A DNA stretch of 64,000 bases from the NCBI RefSeq assembly GCF_904849725.1, contig NC_058521.1:347556638-347620637 (forward strand), written 5' to 3'. Both the position numbers and the translations under genes were made by a program. Positions 22,081 to 33,864 of the stretch are shown piece after piece. Source of the stretch: Hordeum vulgare subsp. vulgare. Lineage: Eukaryota; Streptophyta; Magnoliopsida; Poales; Poaceae. Below the pieces are notes generated by a model that saw only the letters and a program-made list of their open reading frames with translations, did no database searches and was not told the DNA's origin. Position 1 is the first letter of the stretch, and every line of letters starts with the position of its first letter.

Positions 22081-22582
22081 AGAGAAACTTGAATTGAAAG
22101 TCTCTATCCCTAGAAAGCTTCATGATGAGTGGGAACCTACTATCAAAATCAAAATAAAAAACTATGAATGCAATGCTTTGTGTGATTTGGGTGCTAGTGT
22201 TTCCGCGATTCCAAAGTCTTTATGTGATGTTATAGGTTTTAATGAGATTGAAGAGTGTTCTCTTAATTTGCATCTTGCGGATTCTACTGTCAAGAAACCC
22301 ATGGGAAGGATCAAGGATGTTCTTATTATCGCAAATAGGAACTATGTACCCATGGATTTCATTGTGCTTGAGATTGATTGCAATCCTACTTGCGCTATTA
22401 TTCTTGGTAGACCTTTCCTAAGGACTATCGGTGCTATCATAGATATGAAGGAAGGGAATATTAGATTTCAATTTCCTTTAAAGAAGGGTATGGAGCACTT
22501 CCCTAGAAAGAAAATAAGATTGCCTTATGAATCCATGATGAGGGCTACTTATGGTTTGAGCACCAAAGACGACGATACGTGA
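22064..22582 (+). pseudogene. Athila-type aspartic protease of element C1
   Basis: Encodes SLEEKLELKVSIPRKLHDEW, then the active-site region CNALCDLGASVSAIPKSL, LADSTVKKPMGR, ILGRPFLRTIGAIIDM and RKKIRLPYESMM. DLGAS is the usual Athila form of the D-T/S-G catalytic loop. The frame ends at a TGA shared with element C2, and no RT follows, so gag-protease is the whole coding capacity of this family. It is in a different frame from the upstream gag because of a nearby indel. Confidence 0.85.
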
Positions 22583-25251
22583 TTCTATCGCCTTATGCCT
22601 AGCTAAGGGCGTTAAAAAATAGCGTTTGTTGGGAGGCAACCCAATGAATTTATCTTTTTATTTCTGTTTTGTTGTGTGCACACCATCATAATTCTGTTAT
22701 GATTGCGATTTTTGTGTTTCAGCCAAGCAAAACCTTTATGACTAGTCTTGGTGATGGTTGTTTGATCCTGCTGGAAAAAGACAGAAACTTTTTGCTCACG
22801 AGATGATTTTTCATTTTTATTCAGAAATAGATTTTGAGTTCATTCTTTTTGCTTCTGGTTGATATACCTTTTTCCCAGGAAGTCGTAATGTTTTAGAATT
22901 TTTGAGGTACAAGAAGTATACGAAGTATACAGATTGCTACAGACTGGTCTGTTTTTGACAGATTATGTTTTTGTTGTGTTGGTTGCTTGTTTTGATTAAA
23001 CTATGGATAGTATCGGGGGGTACTAGCCATGGAAAAGTGAGAATACAGTAGCCTAACACCAATAGAAATAGAAATAAAGATTGCTACAGTACCTAAATAG
23101 GTGGTAGTTTGTTTTCTTGTGCTAATGTTATCATGAGTTTCTGTTTAAGTTTTGTGTTGTGAAGTTTTCATGTTTTGGGTGATGTTCTCATGGACAAAGA
23201 GATAAGGAGTGGAAAGAGATCAAGCTTGGGGATGCCCAAGGCACCCCAAGCCAAATTCAAGGACACCAAAAAGCCTAAGCTTGGGGATGCCCCGGGAAGG
23301 CATCCCCTCTTTTGTCTTCAATCCATCGGTAACATTACTTGGAGCTATATTTTTATTCACCACATGATATGTGTTTTGCTTGGAGCATCTTATATCGTAG
23401 GAGTCTTTTCTTTTTGTTGTGTCACAATCATCCTTGCTGCACACCTTTTTGAGAGAGAGAGACATGCACTCACCGTGATTTTGCTAGAATGCTCACCATG
23501 CTTCACTTATATCTTTTGAGCTAGATAGTTTTGCTCTATCTGCTTCACTTAGATCTTCCAGAGCACGGCGGTGCGTGACTTGGTAGTTAGCTTGTGCTAT
23601 GAAACTAGTCCCAAAGATGATAGGTACCCAAAGAGGATACAAAAACCTCCATCTTCATGTGCATTGAGTAGAAAGAGAAGTCTTGATTCCTCTCAATTAG
23701 TTTTGAGACATGGATTTGGTAATATTAAGAGTTATGTTAGTAGGGTGTTGTGAATCTAGAAATACTTGTGTTGAAGTTAGTGATTCCCGTAGCATGCACG
23801 TATGGTGAACCGCTATGCTAGGAATTCGGAGCATAACTGATCTATTGATTGTCATCCTTTGTGTTGAGGTTGGGATCGCGTGATGGTTAACACCTACCAA
23901 CCCTTCCCCTAGGAGTATGCGTTTAGCACTTTGTTTTGATTACTAATAAGAACTTCCGCAACAAGTATGTGAGTTCTTCATGACTAATGTGAGTCCATGG
24001 TATAGATGCACTTTCAGCTTCCACCATTGCTAGCCTCTCTAGTACCGCGCAACTTTCGCCGGTGCACAAACGCACCATATGCCTTCCTCAAAACAGCCAC
24101 CACACCTACCTACTATGGCATTTTCATAGCCATTCCGAGATATATTGCCATGCAACTCGGACCGTTCCGTCTCATGACTTGTGCCGCCACTCTCGTATTG
24201 CCATTTCATGATCGTAAGATAGCTAGAGAGATGTTTCAACATCATACGCCAAGCTAGATCGTTGCACATCCCAGTACACCGCCGGAGGCATTTCCTATAG
24301 AGTCATCATCGTCCTAAGCTTTGAGCTGTGAGTAAATAAAAGTGTGATGATAATCATTATTGGAGCATTGTCCCATGTGGGGAAATAATAATATAAAAAT
24401 AGGCCAAAGATCCCAAATAAAAAAAGAGGCCCAAGAGCCCAAATAAAAAAAAAGAGAGAAAAAGAGAGAAGGGACAATGCTACTATCTTTTTCCACACGT
24501 GTGCTTCATAATAGCACCATGTTCTTCATGATTGAGAGCCTCTTGTTTCGTCACCACCATATGCTAGTGGGAATCTTTACTATAAAACTTGGCTTGTATA
24601 TTCCAGTGATGACCTTCCTCAAAATTGCCCTAGGTCTTCGTGAGCAAGCAAGTTGGATGCACACCGGCTAGTTCTCCTTTTGAGCTTTCACATACTTATA
24701 GCTCTAGGGCATCCTTTGTGTGGCAATCCCTACTCATTCACATTGATATCTATTAATGGGCATCTCCATAGCCCTTTGATACGCCGAGTCAATGTGACCA
24801 TCTCCTCCTTTTTTGTCTCACAACCACCACCACACTCTATTCCACCTATAGTGTTATATCCATGGCTCACCCTCATGTATTGCGTGATAGTTATAAAAAG
24901 TTTGAGAAAGTAAGAGTGCAAAGACAATTACTTGGCCAATACCGGGGTTGCGCATGATTTAGATTAGTTGTGTGAGGATGATGGAGCAGAGCCAGACTAT
25001 ATGATTTTGTAGGGATAACTTTCCTTGGCCTAGTTATTGTGAAAGTTCATGATTACCTTGCTAGATTGCTTGAAGTATTATTGTTTTCATGTCAATAGCA
25101 AACTATTGTTTTGAATCTTATGGATCTGAACATTCATGTCACATGAAAGAAGTTACAAAGGACAATTATACTAGGTAGCATTCCACATTAAAAATTCAGT
25201 GTTTATCACTTCCCTTCTCGAGGACGAGCAGGAGTTGAGTTTGGGGATGCT
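22583..25251 (+). other. 2.7-kb non-coding interior of element C1
   Basis: No RT, RNase H or integrase motif in any frame. The region is matched along its length by 45066-47722 of element C2, including the words GTTGGGAGGCAACCCAA, AAGCTTGGGGATGCCC and GAGGACGAGCAGGAGTT. It is therefore a family feature and not a private deletion. It ends at the probable polypurine tract (GAGTTTGGGGATGCT) just before the 3' LTR. The short open frames are not conserved between the two copies. Confidence 0.75.
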
Positions 25252-26794
25252 TGATACGTCTCCAACGTATCTATAATTTTTGATGGTTTCATGCTATTAT
25301 CTTGTCAAACTTTGGATGTTTTGTATGTATTTTATATCTTTATTGGGACTAACTTATTAACTCAGTGTCAAGTGTCAGTTCCTGTTTTTTCTGTGTTTTT
25401 GACCCTTTTGAGAGGAGTATTTTAAACGGAGTCCAAACGGAACGAAACTTCCAAAAAGATTTTTTCCGAAATAGAAGAAGATCGGGGAGCCTGAGAACCA
25501 GGGCAGGGGGCACCAGGGACCCTAGCCCCCTAGTCGCGGCCACGGGGGGCCCATGCCTCCTAGGCTTGTGGGCTCCCTGTGCCACCTCTGCCCTAGGTCT
25601 TTCGCCTATATAATCCCAAAAATTCCAGAAAAAATCAGGAGATTATTGAAAGTACTATTCCGCCGCCGCAAGCTTCTGTCTTGGCAAGATCCCATCTGGG
25701 GCACGTTATGGTGACCTGTCGGAGGGGGGATTCGGATATGGAGGGCTTCTTCATAAACACCATGACCTCTTCGATGATGCATGAGTAGTTCACCATAGAC
25801 CTACAAGTCCATAGCTAGTAGCTTGATGGCTTCTTCTCTCTCTTGGATCTTCAATACAAAGTTCTCCATGATCTTCATGGAGATCTCTCTGGTGTAATCT
25901 TCTTTTGCGGTGTGTTTGTCGAGATCTGATGAATTGTGGATTTATGATCAGATTATCTATGAATCTTATTTGAGTTTCTTATGTTCTCTTATATGCATGA
26001 TTTCATACCCATGTAATTCTCTTCGAGTTGTGGGTTTTGTTTGGCCACCTTGATCTATGATTCTTGCAATGGGAGAAGTGCTTGGTTTTGGGTTCATACC
26101 GTGCGGTGACCTCACCCAATGACAGAAGGGGTAGCGAGGCACGCATCGTGTTGTTGCCATCAAGGGTAAAAAGATGGGGTTTTCATCATTGGTTTGAGAT
26201 TAACCCTCTACATCATGTCATCTTTCTTAAGGCGTTACTCTGTTCGTCATGAACTCAATACACTAGATGCATGCTGGATAGCGGTCGATGTGTGCAGTAA
26301 TAGTAGTATATGCAGAAAGTATCGGTCTACTTGTCTCGGACGTGATGCCTATATGTATGATCATTGCCTTAGATATCATCATGACTTTACGCAGTTCTAT
26401 CAATTGCTCGATAGTAATTTGCTCACCCACCGTAATATTTACTATTTTGAGAGAAGCCTCTAGTGAACACTATGGCCCCCGGTTCTACTCCACACCATAT
26501 GTTTAGCCTTACTCTTTTACTTTGTTGCACTTTCCGCCTTCAGATCTCACTTTGCAATCAATCTTGAAGGGATTGACAACCCCTTTATAGCGTTGGGTGC
26601 AAGCTCGTTTGTGTTTGTGCAGGTACTCTAGACTTGACAAGATTCTCCTACTAGATTGATACCTTGGTTCTCAAACTGAAGGAAATACTTACTGCTCCTG
26701 TGCTGCATCACCCTTTCCTCTTCAGGGGAAAAACCGATACAAGAAAGTCTTCGTCAACGTGTCAATTTTTGGCGATGTTGTTTGAGAAGGACCA
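25252..26794 (+). repeat. 3' LTR of element C1
   Basis: Starts TGATACGTCTCCAACG, ends GAGAAGGACCA and matches 18737-20276 along its whole length. It is followed by ACCTG, the candidate target duplication, and then by element B integrase-region sequence. Confidence 0.9.
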
Positions 26795-28330
26795 ACCTGG
26801 TTGATGACTTTCGTTGGGCTGACGAATTTGATTTGTAGCATTTTCCTCGGGTGCACTAGTTTGAATTTTCTCAGTGTTGGGGATGACTTCTTCAACAAGG
26901 AGTTGTTCCTCTATAGGAATGATATCCTTAGTTGCCTTGAGCTTGATGGCTTCCTCAGGAGGTAATTTGTCTAGTACACGAGGCAATTTCTCTCTTTGCG
27001 AGCCATTAGTTTCATCAAACCGCACATCTACAGTTTCAACAACCTTGTTGTGATAGGTGTTGAAGACTCTGTAGGTGTGTGAGTCCTTTTCGTAACCAAG
27101 CATAAAACCCTCATGTTCTTTAGGTGCAAACTTTGAGCTATGGTGACGTTCTCTAATCCAGCATTTTGCACCGAAGACTTTGAAATAACTTACATTGGGT
27201 TTCTTGTCAGGGAGGAGTTCATATGAGGTTTCCTTGAGGAATTTGTGAAGACACACCCTGTTGATGATGTGGCAAGCAGTGTTGATTTCTTCAAGCTAGA
27301 AACAACGAGGACTCTGATATTCTTCAAGCATAGTCCGTGCCATTTCAACTAGAGTCTTGTTCTTGCGTTCAACGACGCAATTTTGTTGAGGAGTATAAGG
27401 AGCAGAAAATTCGTGAGTAATACCAAGTTCATGAAGATAATCACCATTTTGAATTTTGTCCCATTATCACTCCTGATGTGTTTGATCTTGACGCCGAAGT
27501 TCATCGAGGCCCTTGAGGAAAATCGTTTGAAGACTATCTGCACTTCAGTGTTATACAGAATGATATGTACCCAAGTATAGCGAGAATAGTCATCAACGAT
27601 GACAAAGCCATATAAGGATGTTGCATTGGTTAGAGTAGCATAATGAGTAGGTCCAAACAGATCCATGCGAAGCAATTCAAACATGCGAGTAGTAGTCATG
27701 ATAGTCTTCGAGGGGCGTTTGGATCTGGTTATTTGTCTAGACTAACAAGCACCGCATATATGGTCCTTGAGGAATTTGACTTATTCGATGCCAATGACAT
27801 GCTTCTTCCACACTAGTGTGTGAAAATTCCTCATACCTGCATGACCCATACGTTGATGCCATAGCCAACCTTCTAAGGTTTTTGCTAGTAAGCATGTGGC
27901 TGGTTGAGGATCTGTGGAAAAATCAACAATGTACAAATCTCCTCTCCTAAAGCCTTCGAAGACTTTGGATTTCTCAGATTCCATGATGACTACGCATCTG
28001 TATTTTCCAAAGATAACAACCATATCAAGATCACAAAGCATTGAGACTGACATGAGGTTAAACCCAAGGAATTTGACAAGCATGACTTTGTCCATGTCCC
28101 CGTCCTTGGAGATAGCCACTTTGCCAAGTCCCAATACCTTGCTTTTACCTTTATCTGCATAAGTGATTCACTTCAGTGATGATGGAGTCAGTGGCATATT
28201 CATCAACAAGCTTTTATCACCAGTCATGTGGTTTGTGCAACCACTGTCAAGAACCCACCCTGTATTCTTGGGTTTTTCATCAAGAAGATGAATTAGTACC
28301 TCTTACCATCTCATATGCTTCAGACATGAA
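26795..28330 (-). pseudogene. protease, GAG-pre-integrase and integrase of element B
   Basis: Minus strand. The protease active site is GWVLDSGCTNHMTG, with the DSG codons at 28248-28240. The pre-integrase zinc region has HQRMGHAGMRNF and, downstream, ICGAC. The integrase core shows RMDLFGP, VIVDDYSRYTWV, RSDNGTKF and NCVVERKNKTLVEMART. The C-terminal region (FGAKCWIRERHHSSKFAP, GFMLGYEKDSHTYRVFN) continues to the junction with C1 at 26795. The frame is broken by several stops, among them near 28152, 27780, 27745 and 27300. This is the Copia pol order, with integrase before RT; RT continues across C1 at 18731. Confidence 0.85.
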
Positions 28331-28863
28331 GAATATGATATCAATTTCGTCAGATAAGAATTTCATCATAAACAGTAAATTTGTGGACGTGTGAAATGTT
28401 ATCATTTCATCAATCTTAGCTTGCCTCCAAACAAGCAATTTCCTCAGGTCTCCAGCAAATTCTTCAGATGATGACTTTCATCTGGAGACCTGACGTGCAG
28501 AAGTGATTAGTTCAATTTCTTCACCACCCACATCTACAGGGGTGGCTAGGAGTTCATCATCCTACGAGCACCATATGAGAATGGAGGCATTGAAGCTAAA
28601 GCACTTCTTTTCACAGTAGGGGGCTTAGAGTACTCAAATTAATAGGCAGAGAAATTCTTCGAGGACTTATGAACATAATGATTTGAGGAATAACACTCAT
28701 ATTCATGTCCCCTGTAATTTCCCTTTATATCAGAGGCATTAGCACGAGTATGAGCATAATATTGACCATTTGAGGAATTTGATCCTCGTGAAGACTTTGG
28801 TCCACCTGAGAAAACTGGTCTGGGTTTCTAGTTCTTCATAGGTGGTATCATGAGTACTTTCAC
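28331..28863 (-). other. gag-to-protease linker region of element B, degraded
   Basis: Minus-strand sequence between the Gag zinc-knuckle segment and the protease. It has many stops and no recognisable domain. Its position implies decayed linker coding sequence. Confidence 0.5.
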
Positions 28864-30383
28864 CTAAAAAATTTCCAACCAACTTTTGGCAACCCAAATT
28901 TTCCGCAGGGGTGGTCCATTCCTGCAATTAGTTCCAACATATCGAGCAAATACTTCACCAGATTGATTTTTGAACAATTTATAGTTGGAGTCAAATGACT
29001 TATCTGAGGAATAGGATAATTCACATGCAAAGCCTGTTAGAGTGGATGGATTGACAAGAGGACCTTTAGCGGCAACCCATGAGGTTTTGGGGTACAACTT
29101 AGGTTTCCAGTATGATCCATCAGCATTCAATTTCCTCTCAAAGGCAATTCCTTCTTTCCTCGGGTTCCTGTTCAAAGTCTTCTTTTTTAGCACATCGCAA
29201 AGGGTTTGATGCCCTTTGAGACTTTTGTATATGCCTGTCCCATACAATTCCTTCAGCCCTGCATTTTTGTCAGTAGAATTTGTGGTTTCTTCAAGTGAAG
29301 AATTTGATACCACACAGACAGTTGAAGAATATGTAGGAATAGAAGCAATTGATGATTCTGGTGAGGAATTAACAGTTTCACGCTCGATGCATTTCAAACA
29401 TGGTGGAATTAATTCAACCTGAGCGGTACTGATCTGTTGATCAAGCAATGAATCGTTTTTCATTCGAAGATCATCATGAGACATTTTCCACTTCTCAAGC
29501 TCAAGTTTCCTTTGAAGAAATTCATAGGAAAGTTTCTCATGATTAGCTAAAAGTGTGCCATAGAGATCTTGAAGACTGTCAAACCTAGACTGAAGACTTT
29601 TTACATCTTCAGTGGGGACTTGAGTACGATTCATTTCATCATTCAACAGACCATCACTTCTATCTAGGAGTTGTTGAATCTTTTCAATGGCACATTGTTG
29701 CTTAGTGGCGATGTTGGCAAGTTTAGAGTAATTGGGTTTTTGATAATCGTCAAGTTCACAGTCACTAGAATCAGACAAGGAAGTGTGGTTTGGTACCTTT
29801 GAACCTTTTGCCATGAAGCAATAGGATGAAGCAAAGTCGCCAGCAGTTTCATCAATGTTGATTGCGTTGTCATTTTCTTCAAGGTTGAAGATTGACTTGC
29901 TGACAAAGGTGGTATATAGTGCAAGACTTGCCACACCAGACTCTGAATCCACTTCAGAACCTTCCTCTTCATCACATTCCTCAGATTCTTCTTCTGAATC
30001 CATTTCCTTGCCAATGAGTGCCCGAGCCTTTCTAAAACTGGTCTCCTTATGCGATGAGGACTTTGAGGATGAGGACTTTGAAGATTTTTTCTTTTTCCTC
30101 GAGTCATCAGAACTTTCATCTTTGTATTTCTTCTTCTTTGATTCCTTTACCCAGCGAGGATAGTCAGCAATGTAGTGACCAGATTTCTTGCATTTGTGGC
30201 ACGTTCTTTTCTTGCAGTCCTCAGATGAAGATTTTGATTTCCTCATATCTCTTCTTCAATATTTACCGAACTGGCCACGCCTTGTGAAATTCTGGAATTT
30301 TCTCACAAGCACAGCAAGTTCTTGTCCCAGTTCTTCAGGGTCGCCAATGCTGCAATCTGAGTCTAATTCTTTAGATGAGGAAA
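28864..30383 (-). pseudogene. gag of element B, C-terminal part with zinc knuckle
   Basis: The minus-strand frame continues from the junction with the CACTA element (SSKELDSDCSIGDPEELGQE) through a TGA near 30256 to the long open frame 30246-28864. The zinc knuckle is CHKCKKSGHYIADY. The expected last Cys of the CX2CX4HX4C motif is Tyr (codon at 30162-30160). It is followed by a Lys/Ser-rich acidic stretch (KKSSKSSSSKSSSHKET, then EEESEECDEEEG) and a long, partly helical region. Gag binds RNA and forms particles; the knuckle is predicted non-functional in this copy. Confidence 0.82.
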
Positions 30384-30835
30384 CACTACAGGAATTAGAG
30401 ACTTTGCCGTCTGCCATGGCAGATGGCAAAGAAGAGCACCCCGGACGCAAATGCCTTTGTCGTCCGTCTGCATATGGCAAACCACACGACAAACAATAAT
30501 CCGGTGAAGAGGTTCTTTGTCTTCTACCTTTAGCCTGCGGACGACAAAAAAACTTTGTCGTTTGGGGCAGACGACAAAGAACATGGATGGTAGATCCGGG
30601 AGCTACGGCCGTCAAGTGGTAACGCCACCCTTTGTCTTCCGCTGGGGCCCACCATGGCTTTGTCGTCTGACATGCCCCCTTTGCCGTCTACCATGGTCCC
30701 CCTTTGTCATCTGCCATGGCCCCCTTTGCCATCAGTGGGCGGACAACAAAGACGGCAAATAGGCCTCGCCTTCAGGTCCTTTGTCGTCTGCCATGGCTCC
30801 CTTTGTCATCGGTGGGCGGACGGCAAAGAGAACAA
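30384..30835. repeat. left terminal and sub-terminal repeats of the CACTA element
   Basis: The terminus CACTACAGGAATT is followed by about 15 copies, in both orientations, of variants of CTTTGYCGTCTGCC. The first two form a near-perfect palindrome at 30401-30431 centred on CCATGG. Sub-terminal arrays of this kind are the TNPA-binding region in CACTA elements. Confidence 0.85.
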
Positions 30836-31192
30836 AATTCTCCTGTTTATATTATTTTTTATTATATCCAACAATTTTCACAGGAATATATGATATATAT
30901 ATATATATCATAGAAATAATGTTGTTGCCATACTGATAACCATATTAAAATTAGGTTCATACATACATATTTTGCAAGTTTCATCTGTACCAAACCATAT
31001 ATTACAATAGTTTCGTCCATACATACAAAATTTCATATCCATATATTACAATAGTCATCCATACATATTATCCAAAAAAATACAAGTAACCCAAGCACTC
31101 CATCAATCCAAGCTTCTGTGAAGTGAATGTAATCTCCAAAATGGGAAATAAGAAAGTTAGAAGAAGAAGACTAGATGAAGAAGAGAAGTAAG
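30836..31192. other. A/T-rich sequence with a short AT microsatellite inside the CACTA element
   Basis: No gene seen. An (AT)n run is at 30886-30909. Further imperfect repeats of CATACATA and ACAATAGT follow before the tandem array begins. Confidence 0.6.
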
Positions 31193-32665
31193 CTAAGTAT
31201 AGGTCATTTTTGATTAAATAGGCCATTTTGGAGCTAATTTTCCGTTCCTGATTAAATAGGCCATTTTGGAGCTAACTAACCTAATTATAGGTCATTTAAT
31301 AGCTAAGTTAGGTACAATAGGTCATTTTGTAGCTAGGTAAGCTTATTATGTCATTTAGGTGAGAACTTACCTAAGTATAGGTCATTTTTTATTAAATAGG
31401 CCATTTTGGAGCTAATTTAGCTTACTGCGTCATCTAGGAGGAAACGAAGCTAAGTATATGTAATTTTAGAGCTACTTAGGTGAAAATAAGTCATTAAGAC
31501 CTAACTATGCTTATTATGCCATTTTGGAGCTAACTAAACTAATTATAGGCCATTTAATAGCTAAGTTAGGTAGAATTGGTCATTTTCTAGCTAGTAAGTT
31601 TATTATGTCATTTAGGAGAGAACTTAGCTAAGTATAGGTCATTTTTTATTAAATAGACCATTTTGGAGCTCATTTAGCATACTACGTCATCTAGGAGGAA
31701 ACTAAGCTAAGTATATGTCATTTTAGAGCTACTTAGGTAAAAATAGGTCATTTAGGAGCTAACTATGCTTATTATGCCATTTTGGATCTAACTAGGCTAA
31801 TTATAGGCCATTTAATAGCTAAGTTAGGTACTATAGGTCATTTTGGAGCTAGGTAATCTTATTATGTCATTTAGGAGAGAACTTAGCTAGGTATAGGTCA
31901 TTTTTTTATTAAATAGGCCATTTTGGAGATAATTAAGCTTACTACATCATCTAGGAGGAAACTAAGCTAACTAGATGTCATTTTAGAGCTACTTAGGTAA
32001 AAATAGGTCATTTAGGAGCTAACTATGATTATTATGTCATTTTGGAGCTAACTAAGCTAATTATTGGCCATTTAATAGCTAATTTAGGTACAATATGTCA
32101 TTTTGGAGGTAGGTAAGCTTATTATGTCATTTAGGAGAGAACTTAGCTAAGTATAGGTCATTTTTTATTAAATAGGCCATTTTGGAGCTAATTTGTCATT
32201 TTTGATTAAATAGGCCATTTTGAAGATAACTAACCTAATTATAGGCTATTTAATAGCTAAGTGAGGTATAATAGGTCATTTTGTAGCTACGTAAGCTTAT
32301 TATGTCATTTAGGTGAGAACTTAGCTAAGTATAGGTCATTTTGTTTTATTAAATTGGCCATTTTGGAGCTAATTTAGCTTACTGCGTCATCTAGGAGGAA
32401 ACGAAGCTAAGTGTATGTCATTTTAGAGCTACTTAGGTGAAAATAAGTCATTAAGACCTAACTATGCTTATTATGCCATTTTGGAGCTAACTAAGCTAAT
32501 TATAGGCCATTTAACAGCTAAGTTAGGTACAATTGGTCATTTTCTAGCTAGTAAGTTTATTATGTCATTTAGGAGAGAACTTAGCTAAGTATAGGTCATT
32601 TTTTATTAAATAGACCATTTTGGAGCTCATTTAGCATACTACGTCATCTAGGAGGAAACTAAGCT
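31193..32665. repeat. tandem array of mixed 178-bp and about 258-bp units inside the CACTA element
   Basis: The marker CTAAGTATAG (or CTAGGTATAG) recurs at 31193, 31371, 31628, 31887, 32147, 32325 and 32585, with spacings of 178, 257, 259, 260, 178 and 260 bp. Units are built from shorter phrases (GGTCATTTT, CCATTTTGGAGCTAA, TTATTATGTCATTTAGGAG). Sequence of the same type resumes at 33865 after the PIF/Harbinger remnant. Confidence 0.9.
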
Positions 32666-33861
32666 CATTTATTGCAACACATTTAGCTCATTTATTGCAA
32701 CACATTGATATCATTGAGAGTGCCCGGCATACCAAAAAAGCAATGCCAAATCCATAATTCCTCGGATGCTACGGCCTCTAGCACAATTGTTGCATCAGGA
32801 GACTTGCCACAATACATTCCTTGTGAAGCCTTGGGGCAATTTTTCCAATTACAATGCATACAATCAATGCTACCTAGCATGCCCGGCCAACCTCTCCTCT
32901 CATTAGATGCCATCAATTTTTTTGTGTCATCTTCATTGGGTTCCCGAAGATAATCAGGATCGAAGACACGGATGATCACTTTCACAAATCTACGCACGGA
33001 CTCAATTGTGGTATTGTCACCAATGCGAAGATACTCATCGGCATAGTCAGCCGGAACGCCATATGCAATCACCCGCATAGCTACGGATATTTTTTGATAT
33101 GCACTAAATCCCTTTAGGCCGGCGACATTCCTTCTTTGAGTAAAATACCGGCAATTTGCCTCCCAAGCTTGAACAATTTTCACAAAGAGGGATCGGCGCA
33201 TTCGGTACCTTCTCCGGAAGAGGTGCGAAGGATATGTAGGATTCTCCGTGAAATAGTCTTGCATCAACATCTCGTTCCCAAGATGGCGATTTCGAGGAAT
33301 GCACAAACGACCGACAGTAGATCCTCGCCTCCTCTTCCGGTTCTCGTCTTCATGCTCCTTCACGGCAAGAGCCATGACTAATGTTTGCTGCCGAAAGTTC
33401 GCGAGCATGGTCTCAACATCCGAATCGTCCGAATCGGACAAATCTGATAGTAAGAACTTCTCGCACGGGGTCAACTCCATCTTCTCGCACAACTCGCAAA
33501 AATCACAAAAAGGGACTAATAGGCAGCGGGTGATCCAGACGACGACGAGAGGGTGCGCTTGGCAGCGGCGGCGGTGGGGGGTCGGAAGCAAGGGTGGGGC
33601 AACGGTGGAAGGAGGGGGAAAATAGCGTGGGTTGAAATGTCCCTCCTGCCAACTGCTTCTCTCTGATGCATGGCACCGCAGCCGCGAGGTGGAAATCCGC
33701 ATTTTCCCAGGTTGGGGTCGGGAATTTGCCGCGCCCCCCAAAATTTTTTGCGGGCCGGGGCGGGATGCGAGGTCTGGTCGGGCAAGCTTTCTAGTCTGTA
33801 CCCGCATTTCGGCGGTTATTTTGCAGGTCGGGGGCGGATGCGAGGTCTGCTAGACTTGCTC
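32666..33861 (-). mobile_element. PIF/Harbinger transposon remnant
   Basis: The right end reads (minus strand) GAGCAAGTCTAGCAGACC, flanked by TTA (33862-33864), the usual PIF/Harbinger target. The left end is missing. Homology to the host array resumes at 32665 through a duplicated 23-bp segment (32666-32711) containing CATTTATTGCAACACATT twice. It contains the 5' part of the transposase gene on the minus strand. It interrupts the CACTA tandem array, which flanks it on both sides. Confidence 0.8.
32692..33480 (-). pseudogene. PIF/Harbinger DDE transposase, C-terminally truncated
   Basis: The likely start is ATG 33480 (MELTPCEKFLLSDLSDSDDS); the open frame also continues further upstream without support. 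The domain order fits plant Harbinger-type transposases: an acidic N-terminus, basic KRRRGS, RRRYRMRRSLFVKIV, then the catalytic block GSIDCMHCNWKNCP with the first Asp and GMPGTLNDINVLQ with the second. A stop follows immediately, so the third catalytic acidic residue and about 100 C-terminal residues are absent. The product, if made, could not catalyse transposition. The partner Myb-like ORF of intact PIF elements is not present. Confidence 0.85.
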
Positions 33862-33864
33862 TTA

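Larger units (their letters stand above)
18737..26794 (+). mobile_element. Element C1: Athila-like non-autonomous Gypsy element (gag-protease only)
   Basis: Two LTRs of 1540 and 1543 bp starting TGATACGTCTCCAACG and ending near TAGCA/GACCA enclose a 5-kb interior. The PBS is TGGCGCCGTTGCCGGGGA. Flanking 5-mers AGCTG (18732-18736) and ACCTG (26795-26799) form a target duplication with one mismatch. The interior has gag and protease of Athila type, then 2.7 kb without RT or integrase. Size and build resemble the Triticeae family Sabrina, but I cannot confirm the name. It interrupts the pol region of element B. By eye the two LTRs differ at about a dozen sites in their first 200 bp, so the insertion is not recent. 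Confidence 0.9.

Noticed and set aside
23175..23519. 114-residue open frame in the interior of C1, with a similar one at 45671-46039 in C2
   Set aside because: Positions correspond, but the two translations diverge after a frame change. It contains low-complexity hydrophobic sequence with no domain. Conservation is no better than that of the surrounding non-coding sequence.
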